Below, in pieces: positions 1 through 5,179 of a stretch of DNA of 6,208 nt; within the stretch, counting starts at the first letter, position 1, and each line of letters starts with the position of its first letter. The position numbers and the translations under genes were made by a program. Source of the DNA: Bryobacterales bacterium (GTDB taxonomy: Bacteria > Acidobacteriota > Terriglobia > Bryobacterales > Bryobacteraceae); NCBI GenBank assembly GCA_009697495.1, contig SHUN01000195.1:1-6208 (forward strand). Direction: 5' to 3'. Under the pieces are notes generated by a model, which did no database searches, was not told the DNA's origin, and saw only the letters and a list, made by a program, of their open reading frames with translations.

Positions 1-219
1 CTCTTTTCAGCTCAGGCGGCGCGATGCTATGAGGATGTCTACTGCCGCGCGAAGATTTTGCTGTTGGTTGTGCATGGGCTCAACGCGCTGATCGACCACA
101 TGATGACTGACCGCTCGATCACGCGACGGAACGTGGATGCGTCGCCGCCTCTTGCGGCGTAGGTGACTGGTTTGGTCTTGACCGTCATCATCATCCTGGG
201 TCGTCAGATCGTTTTCTAG
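1..219 (+). pseudogene. C-terminal part of a DUF6644-like multi-pass membrane protein, interrupted by an in-frame TAG
   Basis: Frame 1 is open from the window edge to a TAG at 160-162 (53 residues). It contains a hydrophobic helix (ILLLVVHGLNALIDHM, about residues 19-34) preceded by RCYEDVYCRAK and followed by a charged stretch ending PPLAA. This layout matches my memory of the end of DUF6644-type integral membrane proteins, which finish with one more helix. After the TAG the same frame continues with VTGLVLTVIIILGRQIVF and a second TAG at 217-219, which is just the expected last helix. I therefore read this as one ancestral gene with a nonsense codon before its final membrane helix. The function of the family is unknown. 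A second copy begins 14 bases downstream. The family name is from memory and moderately sure; the membrane character and the continuation past the stop are seen directly. Confidence 0.6.
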
Positions 220-235
220 CGAGGTTCACGGTCTG

Positions 236-343
236 TTGCCATTCTTCGAAGCACTCGAAAAGACACGGGTTGCGGCTGCTAGCCAGGGAACCAAGTGGTT
301 CATGCCGCTAACCAACACCATTCACGCGCTAGGGATGACGCTG
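236..343 (+). pseudogene. N-terminal stub of a second DUF6644-like membrane protein
   Basis: From a TTG at 236 (a CTG at 233 is also possible) 36 codons read as a soluble lead (PFFEALEKTRVAAASQGTKW) and the first half of a hydrophobic segment (FMPLTNTIHALGMTL). This is the typical start of DUF6644-type proteins: short amphipathic helix, then a first membrane helix with an IHxLGxxL pattern. GAGG at 221-224 is a plausible ribosome binding site. The frame stays open to 574, but after residue 36 the sequence is polar and Arg-rich and no longer resembles a membrane protein, so the homology ends at about 343. The stub starts right after the end of the preceding DUF6644-like gene, which suggests an ancestral tandem pair. 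An alternative is a short unrelated ORF, but the pattern and placement argue against it. Confidence 0.5.
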
Positions 344-400
344 GACAGGTGCCAAATCCGTGTAGCGTGTGACACCCGTTTTGGGAAGCGATCCGAAGTG

Positions 401-427
401 GCCCAACTTCCGTATAGCCGACCATCC
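401..427 (+). repeat. Left arm of an inverted repeat (partner at 1620-1646)
   Basis: GCCCAACTTCCG at 401-412 is the exact reverse complement of 1635-1646. After a 10-base spacer both arms also carry CATCC (423-427 here), and 21 of 27 positions agree overall. The arm lies about 58 bases right of the point where the second DUF6644-like gene breaks off and about 50 bases left of the end of the propeller fragment. The arrangement looks like an end region of an insertion element or integrated unit, but I cannot name the element. Confidence 0.55.
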
Positions 428-476
428 GGACCACTGCCGTTCCGGCCCGCTAGAATCGCCGCATCAGTCGGTCGAA

Positions 477-791
477 TCAGGATGTGGATTCGTCGAAGCC
501 TTCGAGCATGTAGATCTTGCCGTGCTGGCGGACAAACGAGACGGCGAGTCGATTGCCGTCCGGATGAAGACTGATGCGCCCGGCCAGGATGGAGTCCGGC
601 GGCGGATCCAGCGTGGCGAGTTGCTTCTCGACGCCGGATTTGACATCGATCAAGACCAGCCGCTGAACGGCGTCTTGCGGCGTCGGGTACCCGTCAAGAT
701 TGAGCGGAACGAGCGCCAGCGTTGCCTGATCAAGAACGCCGGATCGTGGGGGCATTGGTCGCGCGCGGTACCAGAGAAACGGCGGAATCAC
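477..791 (-). pseudogene. C-terminal fragment of a WD40/TolB-like beta-propeller protein (probably a Ser/Thr kinase tail)
   Basis: Reading leftward, about 105 residues end at a TGA at 479-477. The segment LVLIDVKSGVEKQLATLD, followed by ISLHPDGNRLAVSF and then IYMLEGFDESTS, is the classic last propeller blade and C-terminus of acidobacterial Ser/Thr kinases with TolB-like repeats, where the ending 'DIWMLEGF' is common (family knowledge from memory). No kinase domain or earlier blades are present. The frame is open upstream to 959, but the residues encoded beyond about 791 are not propeller-like and that DNA soon enters the 3' end of the next minus-strand gene, so the 5' boundary is uncertain and the fragment has no convincing start. 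Only the final blade or so survives, so it cannot encode a folded propeller. The left end sits close to an inverted repeat arm. Confidence 0.55.
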
Positions 792-889
792 TCCGGCGCG
801 ACCACAGGCCCGCGATGATTCGGTCGCATTATTTGGCATGTTCGACGATGCTCGCGATAAGACGTCCGCGGCCAAGGAGTGGGATAGAC

Positions 890-1234
890 TCAATAACCTG
901 CCAGCCGAACAACCACGCTCGCCAGAATCAGGGGCACAGCCGCGAACGCGAGAGACCACCGGAGGGGTAATTTCACCTCGCTATAAATCTCCTTGCCATC
1001 CACCGATACGGTAAATCGGAGTCCCAGCGGACTTTTTGAAAAACGAGTGTTGGCGTCCACCTTCATTGACCGGTTCCCGTCGGGAATGGTCGCCTGAAAG
1101 CGGCGCGGTTCCCAAGTGGCGCCTGGCGCTCTAGCGATTTCCTTTCCATCGGCAATCAGCCGCTCCAGGCCTGGCCGATTCACCAACTCGATGACATGTC
1201 CTTTATACTCGGTCTTCCACGTGGTTTTAAACAC
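890..1234 (-). CDS. Small conserved-looking protein with a C-terminal membrane anchor, function unknown
   Basis: The 114-residue protein starts at a GTG (1234) chosen because GGGAGG at 1246-1241 lies 6 bases upstream. Residues 1-90 are a polar, strand-rich domain (YKGHVIELVNR at 10-20, ADGKEIA at 28-34, FTVSVDGKEIYSE at 74-86). Residues about 93-113 (SLAFAAVPLILASVVVRLAG) form a single membrane helix, so the protein is probably anchored with a short tail end. The pentapeptide DGKEI occurs twice (29-33 and 79-83), hinting that the soluble part is built from two similar units. There is no signal peptide. I do not recognise a named family; similar short proteins with a 'YKGHxIE' opening occur as hypothetical proteins. 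The frame is intact and the start is good, so it may be the only functional gene in the left part of the window. Confidence 0.6.
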   Translation of the reverse strand: MFKTTWKTEYKGHVIELVNRPGLERLIADGKEIARAPGATWEPRRFQATIPDGNRSMKVDANTRFSKSPLGLRFTVSVDGKEIYSEVKLPLRWSLAFAAVPLILASVVVRLAGY

Positions 1235-1240
1235 TCAGAG

Positions 1241-1246
1241 CCTCCC
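1241..1246 (-). promoter_or_regulatory. Ribosome binding site of the 114-residue membrane-anchored protein
   Basis: The minus strand reads GGGAGG, then six bases, then GTG at 1234. This strong Shine-Dalgarno match decides the GTG start, since no ATG lies nearby in that frame. Confidence 0.6.
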
Positions 1247-1619
1247 GACGTGCGGCGATACGTCGCATCATACCAGTTTGGGTGCGGTTGCGCTGACCGC
1301 GCCGCGCTCCCTGTTGCGCTTCACCTTTCGCAAACGAGCTGCCGCCTGCGCCAGAGAGTCCGCCACGGCGCTCCCCTGGGCACATTGCTCCGCGTTCTGC
1401 CAGGACGTGCCGCGCGAAGTCAATCCAATAGTTCACGGTCGGGAACAGACGATCGGCTGATCATGCGACAGGCGCTCGCAGCCATGCTCTGACGACATCG
1501 GCGTGTAGTTGGCGCAATATTTCCACCGTTCGACAGACCAACTCGGTCCCGAAGACATTCGCGAGTACATTGCCCACCTGTGCAGCCAGGTCGTCGATGT
1601 GCCCGTCCGGATAGCTGCT
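1247..1619. other. Stretch without a convincing gene; traces of decayed minus-strand coding sequence
   Basis: No intact gene is supported here. On the minus strand two reading frames show protein-like composition. One runs through about 1620-1461 (for example HIDDLAAQVGNVLANVF and TVEILRQLHADVVRAWLRA), then a TGA at 1463-1461, then continues in the same frame. The other is a 51-residue ORF at 1423-1268 starting with TTG, rich in Ala, Leu, Arg and Lys (ADSLAQAAARLRKVKRNRER, helical) and ending just before the ribosome binding site of the next gene. Neither has a ribosome binding site that I can see. They may be pieces of one frameshifted gene upstream of the 114-residue protein, or chance frames in GC-rich DNA. 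Confidence 0.3.
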
Positions 1620-1646
1620 GGATGACGCGCCATCCGGAAGTTGGGC
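1620..1646 (-). repeat. Right arm of the inverted repeat (partner at 401-427)
   Basis: CGGAAGTTGGGC at 1635-1646 is the reverse complement of 401-412, and GGATG at 1620-1624 pairs with CATCC at 423-427 with the same 10-base spacer. Read in the corresponding frame, the two arms also encode similar peptides (KxPNFR, a hydrophobic residue, AxHP). The arm lies 29 bases before the ribosome binding site of the istB remnant, so it may belong to the leader or end of that insertion element. Confidence 0.55.
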
Positions 1647-1691
1647 GCTTTGTGTCCAGCGACAACTATTTTCGTTTGGAGGAACCCGCCG

Positions 1692-1937
1692 ATGACTGAA
1701 GAAGTGGAACAATTACTGAAGAACCTCAAGCTGGGGCGCATGCTCGGCGTCTATGACTCGCAGTTACGCGCGACCGAGAAAGGCGATGTCACTTACTCGG
1801 ACTTTATCGCCGGACTGTTGCGCGCGCAGTGGCACGAACGGCAGGAGAATGCGCTGGAGTGGCGCATCGCCAGAGCCAAATTGCCGGAGCGCTGGTCGCT
1901 GGAGACATTTCGCCTCCTCGCTGTTTGGTGTGGGTAA
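1692..1937 (+). pseudogene. istB: N-terminal remnant of IstB, the ATPase helper of an IS21-type insertion sequence
   Basis: An ATG at 1692 follows TTTGGAGG (1675-1682) by 9 bases. The first 73 residues are a clear IstB N-terminal domain: MTEEVEQLLKNLKL, then YDSQLRATEKGDVTYSDF, LLRAQWHERQENALEWRI and LPERWSLETF. Full IstB is about 250 residues and has an AAA+ ATPase core that stimulates the IstA transposase. Here homology stops after ETF (about 1910), followed by eight unrelated residues and a TAA... type chance stop at the end of the frame, so Walker A, Walker B and all ATPase motifs are missing. No istA, which normally lies just upstream in the same orientation, is present. The remnant cannot act in transposition and marks the site of an old insertion and deletion. 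An earlier TTG at 1641 is in frame but lacks IstB similarity. Confidence 0.85.
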
Positions 1938-2064
1938 GGACGGGCGTGGGCAATGAGGGTATTCGGTTCTTGGAGGCGTCGGCAAGGAAGGAATCTCGAA
2001 TGGATGAGGGGGTGAGGGAGTGCCGGGTTCGCTTCTTGAAGTTTGCAGTTGGAAACGACAATAT

Positions 2065-2111
2065 CGCCGTCGCGGCGGGGGGAATGTGAAAATCGCGCCT
2101 TTTTGCGATTT
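2065..2111. repeat. Two short inverted repeats next to the long palindrome
   Basis: CGCCG at 2065-2069 pairs with CGGCG at 2073-2077 around a 3-base loop. AAATCGC at 2090-2096 pairs with GCGATTT at 2105-2111 around an 8-base loop. Neither is followed by a convincing T run on either strand, so they are not simple terminators. Their placement directly before the long palindrome suggests a structured repeat element. Confidence 0.4.
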
Positions 2112-2115
2112 CCAA

Positions 2116-2171
2116 GGGCGGTGGGAAGAGAGCGAAAACCTGCGCTTGGTTTTCCTCGCTTTCCACCGCCC
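2116..2171. repeat. Long imperfect palindrome (about 24-base arms, 7-base loop)
   Basis: The left arm 2116-2140 and right arm 2148-2171 can form a hairpin. From the base: nine pairs (GGGCGGTGG with CCACCGCCC), a G-T wobble, three pairs, one mismatch, three pairs, one bulged base and seven pairs ending in AAAACC/GGTTTT, closing on the loop TGCGCTT. That is about 22 Watson-Crick pairs. It lies in gene-free DNA about 200 bases past the symporter stop. The size and imperfect symmetry resemble dispersed REP-like or MITE-like repeats; copy number elsewhere cannot be seen from this window. Confidence 0.6.
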
Positions 2172-2370
2172 GCCATTTCCACGGCCGGTCTTGCGGGCCG
2201 AATGCTCTTGCCACTACCAGCTACTTCGGCGCTGGCGAACGTAAGCCGACTCCCCTACCCAAAGGAAACAGCGAAGAACTGCCTAATTCATAGTTTCGCT
2301 TCCGCAGACTTACATCGCGAACTCGTTCATTGGTCATAGTCTAATTCTGAATCCTGGACTCTCCATTTGG

Positions 2371-3606
2371 TTACGTCTCAATGAGTTCGGGCGGTTTACT
2401 GAGGTCGACGCCTTCCCATCTCGCGACAACGGCGGTGGCGAGGCAGTTACCCAGGACGTTAACTGACGTTCGCGCCATGTCCAGAATCGCGTCAATTCCC
2501 AGTATCATGGCGATGCCTTCGGCGGGAATGCCGAATGTGGCTATTGTGCCCGAGAGGATGACCAGTGAGGCGCGCGGAACTCCGGCTACGCCTTTGCTGG
2601 TGAGCATGAGCGTTAGCATCATCAGGAGTTGCTGACTCCATGTTAGTTCAATGCCGGCGACCTGGGCGCAGAATACAGAGGCTCCGGAGAGATAGAGTGT
2701 CGTTCCGTCGAGGTTGAAGCTATATCCGGTTGGCAGCACGAAGCTGACGATGTGCTTGGGAACGCCGAATTTCTCCATATTTTCGAGGGCTTTGGGGAGC
2801 GCCGCTTCGCTGGAGGCGGTGGAGAAGGCGATGAGCCATGGCTCCTTTACCGCCTGGATGAATCGGCCCATGGGGATGCGGCAAATGACGATGACAGCGC
2901 CGAGGACGAAGACGACGAAAATGATTAACGCGGCGTACATTGTTACTAACAGTTTTCCTAACGTGAATAAGACTCCTAGTCCCTTGGCGCCTACTGTTAC
3001 AGCTATGGCCGCGCCAACTCCTATGGGAGCCAGCATCATCACGTAGCGCGTGTATTGGAACATAACTTCGGCTAATGACTCGCACCATTCGACGATCGGT
3101 TTTGACTTATCGCCAATGGCGGTGCAGGCGGCGCCGAAGATGAAGCAGAAGACAACGAGTTGGAGGACTTCGCCTTTCGCCATGGCGTCGATGATGCTGG
3201 CCGGGAACGTGTGTTCGAGGATTTCGCCGACTGTCGGAGGCTGTTTGAGCACCGGGATGGCCGGGGCGGCGGCGGACGATGGTTCGACGTGCCGGCCGAC
3301 GCCGGGCTTGATGATGTTGACGGCGGCAAGCCCCAGGAAAAGGGCGACAGTAGTGACGATTTCAAAGTACAGGATCGCTTTACCGCCAACCCGGCCCATC
3401 GTCTTAACGTTGCCGGAGGCGGCGATGCCGTAGACGAGAGTCGCAAAGAGCAGCGGCGCTATGATGCTCTTAATCAGTTTCAGGAAGATGTTGCTGGCGG
3501 GCGTAAGCTCCTTAGCCACATCGGGGGCGAAGACGCCGAGCGCCACGCCGAACGCCATCGCAATAAAAATCCAGCCCGTGGCTGAAACCTTGCCGAGAAT
3601 TCCCAT
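2371..3606 (-). CDS. Dicarboxylate/amino acid:cation symporter (DAACS, GltP/DctA-like)
   Basis: The 411-residue protein is a full-length member of the DAACS family (TC 2.A.23), which brings glutamate, aspartate or C4-dicarboxylates across the inner membrane with Na+ or H+. Signature elements appear in order: the HP1 serine motif STASSEAALP (262-271), the TM7 motif NLDGT (298-302), the HP2 stretch SKGVAGVP (337-344) and the TM8 substrate site DMARTSVNVLGN (376-387). By alignment with archaeal GltPh, D376, R379, T380 and N383 match D394, R397, T398 and N401, so an acidic substrate is expected. The residue matching the Na+ ligand D405 is Asn (N387), so cation coupling may differ. The ATG follows the nadK TAA with no gap, and GGGGAG inside nadK lies 8 bases upstream. 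It is the last gene of the operon. Glutamate, aspartate or dicarboxylate preference cannot be settled from sequence. Confidence 0.93.
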   Translation of the reverse strand: MGILGKVSATGWIFIAMAFGVALGVFAPDVAKELTPASNIFLKLIKSIIAPLLFATLVYGIAASGNVKTMGRVGGKAILYFEIVTTVALFLGLAAVNIIKPGVGRHVEPSSAAAPAIPVLKQPPTVGEILEHTFPASIIDAMAKGEVLQLVVFCFIFGAACTAIGDKSKPIVEWCESLAEVMFQYTRYVMMLAPIGVGAAIAVTVGAKGLGVLFTLGKLLVTMYAALIIFVVFVLGAVIVICRIPMGRFIQAVKEPWLIAFSTASSEAALPKALENMEKFGVPKHIVSFVLPTGYSFNLDGTTLYLSGASVFCAQVAGIELTWSQQLLMMLTLMLTSKGVAGVPRASLVILSGTIATFGIPAEGIAMILGIDAILDMARTSVNVLGNCLATAVVARWEGVDLSKPPELIET

Positions 3607-4470
3607 TTATCGTTCTCCCCATTTCAATTTTTGACGGAGGACATCGAAGAACAACATCTTCGGAGGCCGGACGAGCTGTAACGTGTGCTCGGAACTGCGG
3701 CAGACCACGCGGTCATTTCGCTTGAGAGGTTGTCCCACCTGGCCGTCAACGGTGAGATAGATCTCCTCGTCCTCGCTGCGCGCCCACACAGTGATTTCGC
3801 CCGAATCGGGCACGATCACAGGGCGATTGGTAAGCATGTGCGGGCAGATGGGAGTGATGGTGAACGCAGCCACCTGCGGCAGGATGATCGGCCCGCCCGC
3901 GGCGAGCGAATAGGCTGTCGAACCCGTTGGCGTCGAGATAATGAGCCCATCGGCTTTGTATTTGCAGATGAAGTGTTTGTCCCAGTAGACCTCGAGGTCG
4001 ATGACGCGGGCGAGGGCCATCTTGGTGAGCACGACGTCGTTGAGGGCGGTGAAGCTAGCCACGCGCTCGTCGCCCCGGAATACGTCGCAGTGCAACATGC
4101 GGCGGATGCCGATGCGGTGCTCGCCGCGGAGGAGGCGTTCGAGTTCAGGGTAGAGCTGCTCGACAGTAATAGCTGTGAGGAATCCGAGACTGCCGAGATT
4201 GACGGCGAAGAGGGGAATGTCGCGGCCGTTAATGGCACGGGCGGCGGAGAGGAGCGTGCCATCGCCGCCGAGGACGATAATTAACTGGGCGCCATCGGGG
4301 ACATGATCGCGGCTGATGCCGTCCGTGCGGTTGAGGTAACCGGCGGAGACGAGATCGAGACGGGCTTCGATGCCGCGTTCGTCGAGCCAGGCAAGAAGTT
4401 TGGTGAGGACTTCGGGGGCGGAGTCAACGTTTGGCCGGGAGAGGATGCCGACAGTTTTAATGTCTTGCAT
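3607..4470 (-). CDS. nadK: NAD kinase (ATP/polyphosphate-NAD kinase)
   Basis: NadK phosphorylates NAD at the 2' position of the adenosine ribose to give NADP, the only de novo source of NADP(H) in the cytoplasm. From the ATG at 4470 the protein has 287 residues, normal for the family. It shows the signature GGDGT (68-72, with the catalytic Asp at 70), VNLGSLGFL (90-98), TALNDVVL (141-148) and the long NAD-binding motif ADGLIISTPTGSTAYSLAAG (173-192), followed by TNRPVIVPDSGEI (214-226) and VDGQ (241-244). This ATG overlaps the 3' end of tlyA by 14 bases and is preceded by AAGGA about 11 bases upstream. The frame is open further, to 4626, but the 52 extra residues are an out-of-frame reading of tlyA and are not NadK-like. 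The stop codon is immediately followed by the symporter start. Confidence 0.96.
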   Translation of the reverse strand: MQDIKTVGILSRPNVDSAPEVLTKLLAWLDERGIEARLDLVSAGYLNRTDGISRDHVPDGAQLIIVLGGDGTLLSAARAINGRDIPLFAVNLGSLGFLTAITVEQLYPELERLLRGEHRIGIRRMLHCDVFRGDERVASFTALNDVVLTKMALARVIDLEVYWDKHFICKYKADGLIISTPTGSTAYSLAAGGPIILPQVAAFTITPICPHMLTNRPVIVPDSGEITVWARSEDEEIYLTVDGQVGQPLKRNDRVVCRSSEHTLQLVRPPKMLFFDVLRQKLKWGER

Positions 4471-5179
4471 ACAGAAGAAATTCCTTGTTGCCTTCGGCGC
4501 CGAGGATGGGGCTGTCGATGACTTCGGCACGGTAGCCGAGCGCGATGGCTGCTTTGGCGACGCGGTCAATCGCCTGCTGGTGCAGAGCGGGGTCGCGGAC
4601 GATGCCGCCTTTTCCGACTTGTTCACGGCCGACTTCGAATTGCGGTTTCACGAGAATAACCAGTTCGCCATCTTCGCACAGAAGCGGGGGGAGAACGGGG
4701 AGAATTATTGTGACAGAGATGAAACTGACGTCGCAGACGGCTAATTTCGCTTTTTCGGCGGTGTCGGTTGGCTGCAGGTTGCGGGCGTTGACGCCTTCGC
4801 GAAGGACGACGCGGGGATCGTTGCGGAGTTTCCACTCCATTTGATTTGTGCCAACGTCGAAGGCGTAGACGCGGGCGGCTCCGCGCTGGAGCAGACAGTC
4901 GGTGAAGCCGCCTGTTGACGAGCCGATATCAAGGCAGATCCAGCCGCTGGGATTGAGTGCCCAATGGTCGAGCGCTTTGGCGATTTTGAAACCGCCGCGG
5001 CCGACGTAGGGGGGAGGGGCGGCGACTTCGATGGCGGCGTCCGCGTCGATTTCTTTGCCGGCTTTGTCGGAACGCTGGCCGTTGACTTTCACTTCGCCGG
5101 CGAGGATGAGAGCTTTGGCTTTTTCGCGGGAGGGGGCCAGACCGCGGTCGTACAGAAGCTGATCCAGGCGCGTCTTCAT
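4457..5179 (-). CDS. tlyA: TlyA family rRNA 2'-O-methyltransferase
   Basis: The 240-residue protein has the two TlyA domains. An N-terminal S4 RNA-binding domain (about 1-60) begins TRLDQLLYDRGLAPSREKAK and contains GEVKVNG (28-34). An FtsJ/RrmJ-like SAM-dependent methyltransferase follows, with motif I LDIGSSTGGFTD (83-94) and later DVSFISV (150-156) and LVKPQFEVG (176-184). K65, D150, K178 and E233 line up with the proposed catalytic tetrad of Mycobacterium tuberculosis TlyA (K69, D154, K182, E238), so the enzyme should be active. Family members 2'-O-methylate cytidines in 16S and/or 23S rRNA, and their loss can give capreomycin resistance; the old name hemolysin is misleading. The ATG overlaps the ispA stop as ATGA, with no clear Shine-Dalgarno, implying coupled translation. 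Whether it modifies one or both rRNAs cannot be told here. Confidence 0.95.
   Translation of the reverse strand: MKTRLDQLLYDRGLAPSREKAKALILAGEVKVNGQRSDKAGKEIDADAAIEVAAPPPYVGRGGFKIAKALDHWALNPSGWICLDIGSSTGGFTDCLLQRGAARVYAFDVGTNQMEWKLRNDPRVVLREGVNARNLQPTDTAEKAKLAVCDVSFISVTIILPVLPPLLCEDGELVILVKPQFEVGREQVGKGGIVRDPALHQQAIDRVAKAAIALGYRAEVIDSPILGAEGNKEFLLYARH

Larger units (their letters stand above)
1938..2370. other. Gene-free tract between the istB remnant and the symporter gene
   Basis: No frame here looks like a protein. The left half is purine-rich on the plus strand (runs such as GGATGAGGGGGTGAGGGAG at about 2000-2018). The middle (2065-2171) contains three successive inverted repeats. The right part (2235-2370) lies downstream of the symporter stop codon and shows no hairpin followed by a T run on the minus strand, so I see no clear terminator for the operon. 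Homology to istB ends at about 1910, so the tract is either foreign repeat DNA that replaced the rest of the element or the original flank. Confidence 0.5.

Noticed and set aside
344..574. Continuation of the second membrane protein frame to 574
   Set aside because: Beyond residue 36 the translation is Arg-rich and polar and overlaps the antisense of the propeller end, so it is read as chance.
369..818. A 149-residue plus-strand open frame
   Set aside because: It runs antisense to the propeller fragment and across the inverted-repeat arm and shows no recognisable domain.
2090..2171. A terminator for the symporter operon formed by the hairpins
   Set aside because: They lie about 200-280 bases past the stop codon and lack a T run after the stem on the minus strand.
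1793..2214. Two overlapping minus-strand open frames of about 130 residues
   Set aside because: They are antisense to the istB remnant and then run through the palindrome region; composition is Pro/Arg/Ser-rich without domain features.
3685..4284. A 199-residue plus-strand open frame rich in Glu, Asp and Val
   Set aside because: It is the antisense shadow of nadK, which has all family motifs; GC-rich genes commonly give such long opposite frames.
4471..4626. A 52-residue N-terminal extension of NadK from an earlier in-frame start
   Set aside because: It lies wholly inside tlyA in another frame, has Ser/Lys-rich composition unlike NadK, and the ATG at 4470 gives the normal family length and start.
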